Counted from the first letter of the stretch, positions 1 through 8,719 are shown. The stretch: 64,000 bases of DNA from Phytoamicus setariae (GCF_016722925.1 NZ_JAEQNC010000007.1:1-64000), one strand, 5' to 3'. Notes: generated by a model not told the origin, from the letters alone. Translations and numbers: made by a program.

Positions 1-10
1 CGTCCATAGA

Positions 11-115
11 ACCTCCGTTCTGTGTCGCGCATAAAATAGCGGTCCAAGCACGGAGGTCTCTCAACTACGATGTAGAACACGTCCAGTCCTCCACCGTAGG
101 TGGAGGTTTACTTAC
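11..115. other. Two inverted repeats, possible small RNA or gene-end structure
   Basis: An 8-bp inverted repeat (ACCTCCGT at 11-18, ACGGAGGT at 50-57) is followed by a tight hairpin, CCTCCACC / GGTGGAGG (88-95 and 99-106), and then a T-rich stretch on the plus strand. This could be the 3' part of a small RNA read left to right, or the end of a gene outside the window. CCTCC in folded stretches recalls the anti-Shine-Dalgarno motifs of some alphaproteobacterial small RNAs, but no known family is recognised. Confidence 0.3.
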
Positions 116-121
116 TTCATA

Positions 122-148
122 ACAAATGCCGGGCGGGTGCCCGGCATT
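122..148 (-). terminator. Hairpin terminator after gor
   Basis: ATGCCGGGC and GCCCGGCAT form a 9-bp stem with a GGGT loop. On the minus strand the stem is followed by TTGTT. It lies just past the gor stop codon, so it probably ends the minus-strand transcript. Confidence 0.6.
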
Positions 149-169
149 CATCGAATTGCACGACGGTAT

Positions 170-1558
170 TCAGATCCGCTCGCCGTTCTTCACGCGATAG
201 CTGGGAGAGTACATCGTCACCAGTTCTTCCGCCGCGGTTGGATGGACCGCCATCGTGCGATCAAAATCGTCCTTGGTACAACCGGCCTTCAGCGTGATGC
301 CGAGAAGTTGGGCCATCTCGCCGGCATCGTGGCCGAGGATATGCGCCCCGACAACCTTGCGGTCGGCGGCATTGACGATCAGCTTCATGATCATTTTCTC
401 CGCTCGTCCGGAGAGCGTGGCCTTCATCGGCCGGAACTCGGCGCGATAGACCTCGAGTTCGGCAAACGCCTTCGCCGCCTGTTCCTCGCTCATGCCGACG
501 GTGCCTATTTCCGGCTGCGAGAAAACCGCCGTCGCGATCAGATCGAGATCCGGCGAGGTCGGGTTGTTCTTGTATTCCGTCTCGATGAAGCACATGGCCT
601 CGTGGATCGCCACCGGCGTCAGCTGTACCCGATCGGTGACATCGCCAAGTGCGAAGATGGACGGCACGTTGGTGCGCGAATAGTTGTCGACCAGGATCGC
701 GCCGCGCGGATCGACGGCAACGCCTGCGGCATCCAGCCCCAGGCCCTTGGTATTGGGCGAACGGCCGAGCGCCAGCATGACCTCGGAGGCTTCGAGCACC
801 TTGCCCGCTTTCGTCGATACGGCGAGCGAGCCGTCCGGCCGCTTCTCAACCTTCTGCAGCACGTCCTCGCACAGGATCGTGATGCCCTTCTCGACCATCG
901 CCTTGTGCAAGCCGCGGCGGATATCGCCGTCGAAACGGGAGAGGATTTCCTTGCCGCGGTAGACCAGCGTCGTCGCCACGCCCATGCCATGGAAGATATT
1001 GGCGAATTCCACGGCGATATAGCCGCCGCCTTCGATGACGATCGATTTCGGCAATTGCTTGAGGTGCAAGGCCTCGTTGGAACTGATCGTGTGTTCATAC
1101 CCCGGCAGGGCCCCATGCACGGATGGAGCGCCGCCGACCGCGACGACGATCCGCTCGGCGGTCACAGTCCTGCCAGTTGATTTGAGCAGCACGGTATGGG
1201 CATCAACGAGCTCGGCCCGCGTTTCGAACTGTTCGGCGCCGGCATTGGTCAATCCCTTGCGGTAAAGACCTTCAAGGCGGGCGATTTCGACATCCTTGGC
1301 AGCAATCAGCTTTTCCCAGCTGAAGGTGCTTTCGCCGACCTGCCAGCCGTAGCCGGCAGCGTCCTCGAAATGCTCGCGATATTGGGACGCATAAACCAGA
1401 AGCTTCTTGGGAACGCAGCCTCGGATGACACAAGTGCCACCAAACCGGAATTCCTCGGCGATAGCCACTTTCTTACCCATGGAAGCGGCCACGCGCGCGG
1501 CACGAACGCCGCCCGAACCGCCACCGATGACGAAGAGATCATAATCAAAACCCGGCAT
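170..1558 (-). CDS. gor: Glutathione-disulfide reductase
   Basis: Cytoplasmic flavoenzyme that reduces glutathione disulfide with NADPH. The 462-residue product has an N-terminal FAD-binding glycine motif (GGGSGG, about residues 12-17), the redox-active disulfide in GGTCVIRGCVPKK (Cys43 and Cys48), a second dinucleotide-binding site (GGGYIAVE near residue 177) and the C-terminal HPTAAEE motif (His439) that completes the active site of the dimer partner. Length fits the family. The ATG at 1558 is preceded by GAGGTAAAGC. It is the last gene of rpiA - DUF2059 - gor on the minus strand, but a strong terminator separates it from DUF2059, so it probably has its own promoter. Confidence 0.95.
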   Translation of the reverse strand: MPGFDYDLFVIGGGSGGVRAARVAASMGKKVAIAEEFRFGGTCVIRGCVPKKLLVYASQYREHFEDAAGYGWQVGESTFSWEKLIAAKDVEIARLEGLYRKGLTNAGAEQFETRAELVDAHTVLLKSTGRTVTAERIVVAVGGAPSVHGALPGYEHTISSNEALHLKQLPKSIVIEGGGYIAVEFANIFHGMGVATTLVYRGKEILSRFDGDIRRGLHKAMVEKGITILCEDVLQKVEKRPDGSLAVSTKAGKVLEASEVMLALGRSPNTKGLGLDAAGVAVDPRGAILVDNYSRTNVPSIFALGDVTDRVQLTPVAIHEAMCFIETEYKNNPTSPDLDLIATAVFSQPEIGTVGMSEEQAAKAFAELEVYRAEFRPMKATLSGRAEKMIMKLIVNAADRKVVGAHILGHDAGEMAQLLGITLKAGCTKDDFDRTMAVHPTAAEELVTMYSPSYRVKNGERI

Positions 1559-1614
1559 GCTTTACCTCTGCTGTCTGCGAGCGTCCTCCCGGACCTCATA
1601 TGGCGACTGCGGAC

Positions 1615-1650
1615 AAAAAAGAAAAGCCCGTTTGAACTCAAACGGGCTTA
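1615..1650 (-). terminator. Strong rho-independent terminator after the DUF2059 gene
   Basis: AAGCCCGTTTGA / TCAAACGGGCTT form a long near-perfect stem. On the minus strand it is followed by a T-rich tract (TTTTCTTTTTT). It should end transcription of rpiA - DUF2059 before gor. Confidence 0.85.
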
Positions 1651-1689
1651 TCATCTTTATTGCAACCGACGCAAAATGCGTCGCTATGC

Positions 1690-2205
1690 TCACTTCTTCT
1701 GAGCAGCAATCTTCTTTTCGAGCTCTTCATCCGCCGCCTTCGTCAGATCGCGCGTGATGCCAGCGGCCCAGACATCGCCGGCCTTGCTGAGTTCCCGAAT
1801 CGCCAGCGGACCATCCTTGAGGAGCTTCTGGCCTGCAGGCGAGCTGTAGAAGGCGGCAATAGCATTCAACTCGTCGGCGGTGAATGCCTTGGCGTAAATG
1901 ATCGCGGCTTCGCGCTCGAGGTCGGCGCGGCGCGGTGCAAGCTCGATGGCTTTCTGGTCGACGGTTTCGACGATGAGCGCTTCATAGTTCGGAGAGCCCT
2001 GGATCAGCGTCGACTTCAGCTGCGAGGCAATTGTCGGCAGGATCCCGTCGAAAGGCGTGGTCACGCGGATTGCATCCATTGCTGCGCGCGCCGCCTTGAT
2101 CTGTGCATCCGTAACTTCGTCGGCAGCAAGCGCATTGCCTGCGAACAGGCCAGCAGCCACAAGTGCCCCGAAGGCAATCCCGCCGAAACGTTTGTTCTTC
2201 ATCAT
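1690..2205 (-). CDS. DUF2059 exported protein
   Basis: 171-residue protein with a Sec-type signal (charged start MMKNKRFGG, hydrophobic stretch, AlaLeuAla cleavage region near residue 27), so probably periplasmic. The mature part is mostly helical and matches the DUF2059 pattern, with the stretch ELNAIAAFYSSPAGQKLL near the centre and a lysine-rich end. The function of the family is unknown. The gene starts 23 nt after the rpiA stop and is probably co-transcribed with it; the strong hairpin at 1615-1650 follows. The rpiA - DUF2059 - gor order is, from memory, common in rhizobia. An alternative ATG one codon downstream is possible. Confidence 0.8.
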   Translation of the reverse strand: MMKNKRFGGIAFGALVAAGLFAGNALAADEVTDAQIKAARAAMDAIRVTTPFDGILPTIASQLKSTLIQGSPNYEALIVETVDQKAIELAPRRADLEREAAIIYAKAFTADELNAIAAFYSSPAGQKLLKDGPLAIRELSKAGDVWAAGITRDLTKAADEELEKKIAAQKK

Positions 2206-2228
2206 GGGAAACTCATCTCCTCGTCAAA

Positions 2229-2921
2229 TTATGGTGCCAGTATCCGCGCTTCGGCAGGACCGGCGATGATGGCAAGCGAAGCCAGGTTGATAAAAAGCCC
2301 GTGTTCCACAACGCCCGGAATAGCGTTCAAACTCGTTGCAAGTGCCTCTGCATCAGAAATGCGGCCAAAAGAAGCATCGAGAATGTAATGTCCACCGTCT
2401 GTCTTGAAGTAGCCTTCGCCGGACTTGCGCTGTTCGATTGCCCCGGCCAGACCGAGGCTTGCAGCCAGCTTTTCGATGGCGATACGCGTCGCGCTCAGAC
2501 CGAAAGCATTGACCTCGATGGGCAGCGGGAACGCGCCCAGCGTCTCGACCACCTTCGATTCATCGGCAATCACGATCATCTTTCGGGAGGCTGCGGCAAC
2601 GATTTTTTCGCGCAGCAATGCGCCGCCGCCACCCTTGATCAGGCGTAGCGAACCATCGACTTCATCGGCTCCATCGATTGTCAGGTCGAGTTCCGGAAGC
2701 TCGTCGAGCGAGTTCAGCGGCACTCCGAGTTCCACACATAGACGCGCGGTCCGCTCGGACGTTGGAACACCTCTCACCTCAAGGCCCTCAGCGACCTTCT
2801 CGGCCAGCAGCCGGACAAACTCCTCTGCAGTGGATCCCGTGCCGATTCCCAACCTCATGCCGTTTTCGACATGCTTGAGCGCCTCGGCGGCGGCTATGAT
2901 TTTCATTTGCCGGGCGTCCAT
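2229..2921 (-). CDS. rpiA: Ribose-5-phosphate isomerase A
   Basis: Interconverts ribose 5-phosphate and ribulose 5-phosphate in the non-oxidative pentose phosphate pathway; cytoplasmic. The 230-residue product carries the family signatures: [12 protein letters not shown] (phosphate-binding loop, about residues 25-36), TIDGADEVD (catalytic aspartate region, near residue 82) and [11 protein letters not shown] (about residue 96). Length is normal. The start at 2921 gives MDARQMKI; a second ATG five codons in (2906) is also plausible. It heads the minus-strand group rpiA - DUF2059 and is divergent from gph across a 211-nt AT-richer gap in which I see no other gene. Confidence 0.95.
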   Translation of the reverse strand: MDARQMKIIAAAEALKHVENGMRLGIGTGSTAEEFVRLLAEKVAEGLEVRGVPTSERTARLCVELGVPLNSLDELPELDLTIDGADEVDGSLRLIKGGGGALLREKIVAAASRKMIVIADESKVVETLGAFPLPIEVNAFGLSATRIAIEKLAASLGLAGAIEQRKSGEGYFKTDGGHYILDASFGRISDAEALATSLNAIPGVVEHGLFINLASLAIIAGPAEARILAP

Positions 2922-3132
2922 CCGCCAGGGTCTCCATTGATCGTGGAACGGGCTTTTACACGAGCTTGCCAGGGAGTGAAAGAACTATCGGTTATTTTAG
3001 CAATCGGGTACGCCGAAATTTTGAGGATCGGCCAACGTGACTTGATTGAGCCTGCAAAAGAGGCTGATCAACCAACGAATATTTGCATTTTCCGCACCAT
3101 TGACTTAACCGCATTCGCAACGAAGCTTTCCA

Positions 3133-3837
3133 ATGGAGTCCGCCGTGCCGCCCATGCTTGCCGTATTCGACCTCGATGGAACACTGATCGATACGGCCCC
3201 CGATCTCGTCGACAGCCTTAACTTCACGATTGCGGCGCGCGACCTGGAGCCGGTTACCTATGCGGACCTTACCCACCTTGTCGGCCACGGCGCCAAGGCG
3301 ATGATCGAGCGGGCCTTTGCGCTACGCAAGGCGCCGCTTTCCAATGGCGATTTCGAGCCGATGCTCGAACGCTTCATCGACCACTACAAGGGCGCTATGC
3401 CCGGCAAAAGCCAACCCTATCCGGGCCTCATCGACGCGCTTGACCGCCTGCAGGCGGCTGGTGTGATGCTTGCCGTTTGCACCAACAAGATGGAGAGCCT
3501 CGCACGCCCGCTCATCGCGGGTCTCGGGCTGACGGATCGATTTGCAGCAATTACCGGCGGTGACACTTTTGCCGTCCGCAAGCCCGACGCCGAACACCTT
3601 TTCGGCACGGTCAAGCTGGCCGGCGGCGCACCCGCGCGCACGGTCATGATCGGCGACAGCCTCAACGACATCAAGGTCGCGGCCAATGCCGGCATTCCTT
3701 CCATCGCGGTTCCCTTCGGCTACTCCGATGTGGCCGTCGAAACGCTGAAACCGACTCACGTCATCCAGCATTTCGACGAACTGAACCCCGATCTGCTGCA
3801 AACACTGCTGGCTACGCACGCCGCCGGCAACGGCTGA
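3133..3837 (+). CDS. gph: Phosphoglycolate phosphatase (HAD family)
   Basis: Cytoplasmic HAD-superfamily phosphatase, probably removing phosphoglycolate formed during DNA repair or oxygenation reactions. The 234-residue product has HAD motif I as DLDGTLIDT (about residues 12-20, nucleophile Asp12), a helical cap, motif II near VCTNK, motif III lysine in KPDAEHLF and motif IV as GDSLNDI. The position beside rpiA is typical for alphaproteobacteria and supports Gph over other HAD phosphatases, but substrate cannot be proven from sequence. The start could also be the ATG at 3154, seven codons downstream, since the HAD core begins right after it. Confidence 0.85.
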   Translation: MESAVPPMLAVFDLDGTLIDTAPDLVDSLNFTIAARDLEPVTYADLTHLVGHGAKAMIERAFALRKAPLSNGDFEPMLERFIDHYKGAMPGKSQPYPGLIDALDRLQAAGVMLAVCTNKMESLARPLIAGLGLTDRFAAITGGDTFAVRKPDAEHLFGTVKLAGGAPARTVMIGDSLNDIKVAANAGIPSIAVPFGYSDVAVETLKPTHVIQHFDELNPDLLQTLLATHAAGNG

Positions 3838-3869
3838 ATGCGCCGACATGGGGCCCAGCCCCAAAGGCC

Positions 3870-3888
3870 GGCCGGGCGCTGCCCGGCC
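3870..3888 (+). terminator. GC-rich hairpin after gph
   Basis: GGCCGGGC, GCT loop, GCCCGGCC: an 8-bp perfect stem 33 nt past the gph stop. No long T run follows, so termination efficiency is uncertain. The rest of 3838-4090 shows no convincing gene. Confidence 0.4.
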
Positions 3889-4090
3889 TTGAAGTGCCCT
3901 GGGCAGGTGCTACTATACGTAGAGCCCTGTAACCGAGCTGCCATGACGTCTGCCGAGACCATCTCAACCCATAGGCGTTCCACTGCCTCTGCGCCGTTTC
4001 AGCGAATTGCTGGCCTGACGGGCATGGAAGCCGTCGCGGATATCAGAAAAGCCCTGCAAGCCCGCCAAACCAACACCTCCGGATAGTCCG

Positions 4091-4531
4091 ATGTACACGG
4101 TCCACACGATAGGCTTCACCAACACCACCGCCGAGCACTTCTTCGATCGTCTGCTTGCGTCGGGCTCCAGGTTGGTAATTGACGTGCGACTGCACAACAC
4201 ATCGCAATTGGCCGGCTTTGCCAAGGCAACCGATCTTGCCTATTTCCTCGATCGCATTGCGGGGATCGGTTACGCCCACCAATCGCTGCTCGCACCCGAG
4301 GAGGATATGCTCAAGGCATTCCGGGCGCCGAAAGCGAACTGGCAAGACAATGAATCCCAGTTCCAACGGCTGATGGCCGAGCGCAAGATCGAGGAAAAGC
4401 TGAAGCCGGACTATTTCGCTGATTCCTGCCTGCTCTGCTCCGAGGACAAGCCGCATCATTGCCACCGGCGCATGATCCTCGACTACCTCAACGACCGCTG
4501 GGGCAAAGTGCTCGACGTCACGCACCTATGA
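4091..4531 (+). CDS. DUF488 family protein
   Basis: 146-residue cytoplasmic protein of the DUF488 family. The N-terminus (TIGFTN) and the IDVRLHN segment near residue 32 match the family, and the cysteine/histidine motif CLLCSEDKPHHCHRRMI near residue 115 is its hallmark. The biochemical role is not established; the Cys-x2-Cys and Cys-His-Arg residues suggest metal or nucleic-acid contacts. It stands alone between gph and a convergent L,D-transpeptidase gene; the stop codons are about 50 nt apart. The ATG follows a weak ribosome binding site. Confidence 0.8.
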   Translation: MYTVHTIGFTNTTAEHFFDRLLASGSRLVIDVRLHNTSQLAGFAKATDLAYFLDRIAGIGYAHQSLLAPEEDMLKAFRAPKANWQDNESQFQRLMAERKIEEKLKPDYFADSCLLCSEDKPHHCHRRMILDYLNDRWGKVLDVTHL

Positions 4532-4581
4532 AAAAGGTGGCCCTGTGGCCGCCCCTTCCTCATCTGAACTTCAATAGCGCC

Positions 4582-6486
4582 TTAGCTGGTACCGTGGCGC
4601 GCCTTCTTGGTCGCATCCAGCGCCCGGTTCATGTACATGTCGCGGTCGTAGACATCATCGAAATATTCGACCACGCCGTCCTTGTTCGGATAGGCGGTGA
4701 AATAGGCCACGTAGACTGGAAACCTCTGCGGCACCTTGACCTGCCGGTTCTGGCCGGTGGCAATCTGCGCATCGATGTCCTCAACAGACATATTCATCAC
4801 GGCCGCAGCCATCTTCTTCGGATCGACAAGACGCACGCAACCATGGCTGAGCGCGCGCATGTCGCGCTGGAAGAATTTTTTCTGAGGCGTGTCGTGCATG
4901 TAGATCGCATGCGTATTGGGGAACATGATCTTCAGCTGACCAAGCGCATTGCCATTGCCCGGCGGCTGGCGCACATCGACCGAATCCGTCTGGTCCCAGT
5001 CGATCGAAGTAGACGAAACTTGCTGCCCACTGATCGATGTCTCATAGCCGAGGCGGTCGAGATAGCTCGGGTCTGCGCGGAGCTTCGGCAGCATTTCATT
5101 GACGATGATCGAACGCGGCACGCCCCAGTAGGGGTTGTATTCCACCAGTTCGATATCATCCTGGAAGAAATAAGTCTGGTTGGCCTTGGAGCCGACCACG
5201 ACCTTCATGTTGAATTCTTCGTGGTCGTTGTTGTGGTAGTAGGCCGTAAATGCAGGCTGGTTGATGAAGATATAGCGTGGGCCGAGATTGTTCGGTAGCC
5301 AACGCATCTGCTCCATCGCGATGACGATCTTGTTGATGCGCGAGGCACCCGTGTCCCCACCCGTCAGGATGCGGATCGTGCCCTTGCCGACGATACCGTC
5401 GCCCTTCAGACCATTTTCCGCCTGGAACGCTTTGACCACATCCACCAACTCGGGCGTGTAGTCCGGCTCACCCTGATAGGAAGCCAGCGTCACCGAATGG
5501 TCGAGCTTCAACGTGTCCGAGCCGCGCTGCCTCACGGCAGCAATGATGTTAGCCAATTCAGCATTTGACTCGCCTGGCTTGAGAAGCGTGCCCGGCGCGA
5601 TCTCAATGCGCGTATCGGCAGTACCCTCAGAAGCCTTAAGCGCCGCCAATTCGCGCCTGAGCGTCTCGAATTCCTTGTTGGAAGGGCTGCGGCTCTCCAG
5701 ATACGACTTGATGTCCGTCGTCGCAGCGATATTGAGCAGGGCGCCGGGGAGATTGACGGCCTTTCGCTTGAAATCGTGATACTCGGATATCCGGTTCGGG
5801 TCGATCCGGCCGCGTTGTGCATCCTGCACATAAGTCAACAATGCCGCCGTCAACTCGACCTCGAACTGCATCAGTTGGCGCTGACGAGTGACTGCATCGA
5901 CAGCAGCAAAAGTGTCTGTCGGATCCTCTACGGCATAATCGGCAGGGTCCAGGCCAACAGCGTCGGCAGTGCGCAGAGCGTCCAGCGCCTGGCGGGCTTT
6001 TTCGGACACACCATCGGCATCGACCCAAAGCAGGCCTTCCCGCGATGCGTAAAACTTCTCGATCGCTGCGGCGACTTCCGTCGGCGCCTTGGCTCGCACA
6101 TCCATCATATAGGCGCGCGGATTGCCGGTGATATCCACATGCGGCGTGGTGCTGACCGTCTCGATGGAGCCGGTTTGCTGGGGATCGGCAGCAGCCGTCT
6201 GAAGCCGCGGCGAGAATCTCGAAACGTCGATCCACTTCAGCCCATCTGCCTTGTAGGTGAAGTATTTCGGGCTGGAGACGCGCGGCAGCGGCTTGGATGG
6301 CCTGGCGGGGTCCGGAAACGCGCCGACATCGTCGTCAAGCGATCCCGCGAAGGTGTCTTTCTGCTTGCTGACCTTGTTTCCACGCAAGAAATCCAGCAGC
6401 GTGGCCGAGTGGGCAGCAGGCGCTCCGAAAGTAATCGCACAGGACATCGTCAGCGCGGCAAGAGCCGCATTCCTGAAAATTTTCAT
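4582..6486 (-). CDS. Large L,D-transpeptidase, YcbB/LdtD-like
   Basis: Periplasmic enzyme that should form 3-3 cross-links in peptidoglycan, or attach other groups, using an active-site cysteine. The 634-residue product has a Sec signal (hydrophobic stretch to about residue 27, ending AHSA), a scaffold region, a peptidoglycan-binding domain (about residues 335-375, YTPELVDVVKAFQAENGLKG) and a YkuD catalytic domain in the last third. The catalytic motif is RALSHGCVRL with the cysteine near residue 550, preceded by the histidine segment IYMHDTPQ. Architecture and length fit the YcbB-type group rather than the short ErfK type. It is monocistronic, with a 340-nt upstream gap. Confidence 0.9.
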   Translation of the reverse strand: MKIFRNAALAALTMSCAITFGAPAAHSATLLDFLRGNKVSKQKDTFAGSLDDDVGAFPDPARPSKPLPRVSSPKYFTYKADGLKWIDVSRFSPRLQTAAADPQQTGSIETVSTTPHVDITGNPRAYMMDVRAKAPTEVAAAIEKFYASREGLLWVDADGVSEKARQALDALRTADAVGLDPADYAVEDPTDTFAAVDAVTRQRQLMQFEVELTAALLTYVQDAQRGRIDPNRISEYHDFKRKAVNLPGALLNIAATTDIKSYLESRSPSNKEFETLRRELAALKASEGTADTRIEIAPGTLLKPGESNAELANIIAAVRQRGSDTLKLDHSVTLASYQGEPDYTPELVDVVKAFQAENGLKGDGIVGKGTIRILTGGDTGASRINKIVIAMEQMRWLPNNLGPRYIFINQPAFTAYYHNNDHEEFNMKVVVGSKANQTYFFQDDIELVEYNPYWGVPRSIIVNEMLPKLRADPSYLDRLGYETSISGQQVSSTSIDWDQTDSVDVRQPPGNGNALGQLKIMFPNTHAIYMHDTPQKKFFQRDMRALSHGCVRLVDPKKMAAAVMNMSVEDIDAQIATGQNRQVKVPQRFPVYVAYFTAYPNKDGVVEYFDDVYDRDMYMNRALDATKKARHGTS

Positions 6487-6826
6487 TTGTCTATCATTCC
6501 CAGCGGCTGACCGCCCTCACCCAGATCATTAGTTGCAGCAACACTAGCTGATTGCCTGTCGCTTGAAAAGAAAACGGATAAGGCGGCCGGTTCATTCAGA
6601 GGGTCACAAACTTGTGACCAGAATCTGGCATCATGTGCCTGCTCCGTAAAAACAACACACTGATAACGTTAATTTTTATTTAAATCTTACTTTGCGGCAG
6701 CAATATTGTCGGAAAGTGATTTCCATCACGAGCCAAGCCAATTCCCGCCCCATGTGACCAAAATGGCACGTGCGCGCGCCTTGTAGGGCGACCTGCGTTC
6801 TGTTCTTCAACCGGCCAGATTCGCCC
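6487..6826. other. Intergenic gap between the transpeptidase start and the arsR end
   Basis: AT-richer spacer with no convincing gene. It should contain the promoter of the minus-strand L,D-transpeptidase and holds one striking palindrome, annotated separately. A second GTGACC copy lies near 6754 (CATGTGACCAAAATGGCAC). Confidence 0.6.
6602..6619. promoter_or_regulatory. Perfect palindrome GGTCACAA-AC-TTGTGACC
   Basis: Two perfect 8-bp arms around two bases, about 115 nt upstream of the L,D-transpeptidase start. Size and symmetry fit a site for a dimeric regulator. There is no T tract, so a terminator is unlikely. The regulator is unknown. Confidence 0.45.
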
Positions 6827-7180
6827 TCACGGACAGCGATGATCCCTCAATGCATCGATCGCCGGCTTGCAAATGTCCGGGCTGCCGCCGCAGCAATCCT
6901 GCATAAGATAGCCAAGCAAACCACGCATGGCACTCATCTCGACGAAGTAGCGGATGTTGCGACCTTCGCGCTGCGAGGTGATCAGATTGGCGCATGAAAG
7001 CACGGTCAGATGGGCCGACAACGTGTTGGGCTTGAGTTCGAGAGCACAGGCGATCTCGCCTGCATTCAGCCCAGCCCCGCCAGCGCCTACCAGCAACCGA
7101 AACACATCTAGCCGGCCCTCGTGAGAGAGCGCGGTCAATTTGCTGAGTGCGGGTGCCTTTTCCATAGTTCCTGTGTTCAT
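6827..7180 (-). CDS. ArsR-family transcriptional regulator
   Basis: 117-residue winged helix-turn-helix repressor of the ArsR/SmtB type. The DNA-binding region spans about residues 15-75 (ALSHEGRLDVFRLLV, then ALELKPNTLSAHLTVL as recognition segment, then the wing SQREGRNIRYF). The tail carries a cysteine group DCCGGSPDICKP (Cys96, Cys97, Cys104) and a last Cys116, which could bind arsenite or another soft metal. No arsenic or metal-efflux gene is adjacent, so the target is unclear. The ATG at 7180 is preceded by GGCGAGATC; a second ATG at 7165 is possible. A near-perfect palindrome just upstream (7194-7216) suggests autoregulation. It is divergent from the exported protein at 7348. Confidence 0.85.
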   Translation of the reverse strand: MNTGTMEKAPALSKLTALSHEGRLDVFRLLVGAGGAGLNAGEIACALELKPNTLSAHLTVLSCANLITSQREGRNIRYFVEMSAMRGLLGYLMQDCCGGSPDICKPAIDALRDHRCP

Positions 7181-7193
7181 GATCTCGCCGGAA

Positions 7194-7216
7194 ATTCAAA
7201 TGAAGCTTCATTGAAT
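7194..7216. promoter_or_regulatory. Imperfect palindrome, probable ArsR operator
   Basis: The arms ATTCAAATGAAG and CTTCATTGAAT face each other with one extra A in the left arm. AT-rich imperfect palindromes of this size are typical of ArsR/SmtB sites, and it lies 14 nt upstream of the arsR start, between two divergent genes. Confidence 0.55.
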
Positions 7217-7347
7217 CACGCCTAAGAATTCATATAGTGGCTAAAATGCCACATTGCACCCTGTTCGAAAATAAAATTTGGCTTCGTAGCAGATTTGATT
7301 TCATACGTTGAATCGTCTCCAGTCCAACGACATTCCGGAGGAAAACG

Positions 7348-8589
7348 ATGTTCGGGCGCCTTTTATTCACATCATTCATATTGCTTGCCCTTGCTGCCAA
7401 CGCAAATGCTGAGAACGCGCAGGCCGAGCCCTCCTTTTTAGGGCTTGGAACACCGATCACCTGGAAGATGAACGAACTGCCGGCATCCTATAGCATATAT
7501 GATAGTACGGGGCGCGGCTGGGAAGTGGCGTTGGAAGCCACGAAGACGCCCGAAGGCAATCTCAAAGCCCTGACGCTGACGGCATCGTCCGAACAGATCG
7601 AGCCGGTCTCTCTCACAATGGACGTGGAGTTCGGTGCTCCCGACGGCACGCTTGCCGGATATGAATTCGACCCTGGCACGCCGACCTTCATAGTCACCAA
7701 TTACTCCATGGGTGCGCATTGCTGCACGATGGCCAGGGCGCTTACATTCGACGACGTAAAGCTGGTACCGGTGGATGTCGGCGATTTCGACGGCTCGGCC
7801 CTGTCCATTCGCGACCTGGATAATGATGGCACAGTCGAGATCGATTCTGTCGACCAACGTTTCCTCTACGCGTTCGACTCCTATGCAATGTCACTGGCTG
7901 CGCGGAAGATCATGAAAATACGGGGCGTCAGCATCGACGATGTAACCGCCGACCCCCCATACGAGACCTATCTGATCAGCCAGATCACCAAATACGAGAA
8001 CGAATGCTACAACGGCACCTCAGCGGGTCTCTGCGCAGGTTTGCTGGGGACAGCGGCAAAGGTGGGTCTGTATAGCAGCATTGCATCGCGCGTTCCGTTC
8101 AAGGCGATCGACGCGGCGATGGAGAAAACCTACCTGGAATGCAGTGCGGAGGATTGCGGTCAGCAGAAAATGTTCGGCAATTTCCGCGAGGCCGTCGAGT
8201 CTCGCCTCAAGAGCTGGAACTACAACACAACATCCTCGATGAACGACCGTGTCCGCGATTACTTTCGTACGCTCGCGTCATACAGGAAGGGCTTTGGCTC
8301 CCCCAGCAAGGACCAGGAATCTCCATGCGCCTATGCCCCGGTCAAGTTCAGCATGAACAAGGACGAAACCTTTGTTCACGTCGAGGGACAGGAATATACC
8401 TGCCGTGTCGAGCGCGTGAACACCCTCGGCAATGCCGCTGTCGGGCTAGGACTTTGCACGAGCGAAGGGGAAAACTATTCCACGCTGCTTGCCATGGAGC
8501 TGAAGAATGACACGCTCTACATGAATTCCATCTTCAACGGAGGCGTCTACTCCAACCGTGAGCCGGCTATCCTGCCAGCCTGTCGCTGA
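7348..8589 (+). CDS. Exported protein of unknown function
   Basis: 413-residue protein that I do not recognise. A clear Sec signal (MFGRLLFTSFILLALAANANA) predicts a periplasmic or outer location. The mature part has a cysteine pair in GAHCCTMARAL near residue 125, an Asp-rich calcium-type loop (DLDNDGTVEI, near residue 155) and several more cysteines in the second half (ENECYNGTSAGLCAGLL, YLECSAEDCGQQ), which suggests disulfide bonds. The Asp loop looks like an FG-GAP or EF-type site but does not repeat. It is divergent from arsR and could share its operator. No neighbour indicates its job. Confidence 0.6.
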   Translation: MFGRLLFTSFILLALAANANAENAQAEPSFLGLGTPITWKMNELPASYSIYDSTGRGWEVALEATKTPEGNLKALTLTASSEQIEPVSLTMDVEFGAPDGTLAGYEFDPGTPTFIVTNYSMGAHCCTMARALTFDDVKLVPVDVGDFDGSALSIRDLDNDGTVEIDSVDQRFLYAFDSYAMSLAARKIMKIRGVSIDDVTADPPYETYLISQITKYENECYNGTSAGLCAGLLGTAAKVGLYSSIASRVPFKAIDAAMEKTYLECSAEDCGQQKMFGNFREAVESRLKSWNYNTTSSMNDRVRDYFRTLASYRKGFGSPSKDQESPCAYAPVKFSMNKDETFVHVEGQEYTCRVERVNTLGNAAVGLGLCTSEGENYSTLLAMELKNDTLYMNSIFNGGVYSNREPAILPACR

Positions 8590-8606
8590 CGCGAATAGTC
8601 ACCGCA

Positions 8607-8639
8607 AAACAAATATGACTATTATAGTCACGTTTGTTT
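8607..8639. promoter_or_regulatory. Nested inverted repeat upstream of fumC
   Basis: An inner palindrome, GACTAT-T-ATAGTC (8617-8629), sits inside outer arms AAACAAA (8607-8613) and TTTGTTT (8633-8639). It lies 81 nt before the fumC start and just after the stop of the upstream gene. It could be a weak terminator for that gene or an operator for fumC. Confidence 0.4.
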
Positions 8640-8719
8640 CCGCGGGAGGTTTTCAATGGTGCAAATGACGCCTAGAGTTCTCAGGAAAAATCTTGTGTCC
8701 TCTAGCGGAGACGACCGAC

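Noticed and set aside
137-1180. 347-codon frame antisense to gor
   Set aside because: gor is intact with all catalytic motifs; the antisense product is arginine/histidine-rich shadow coding.
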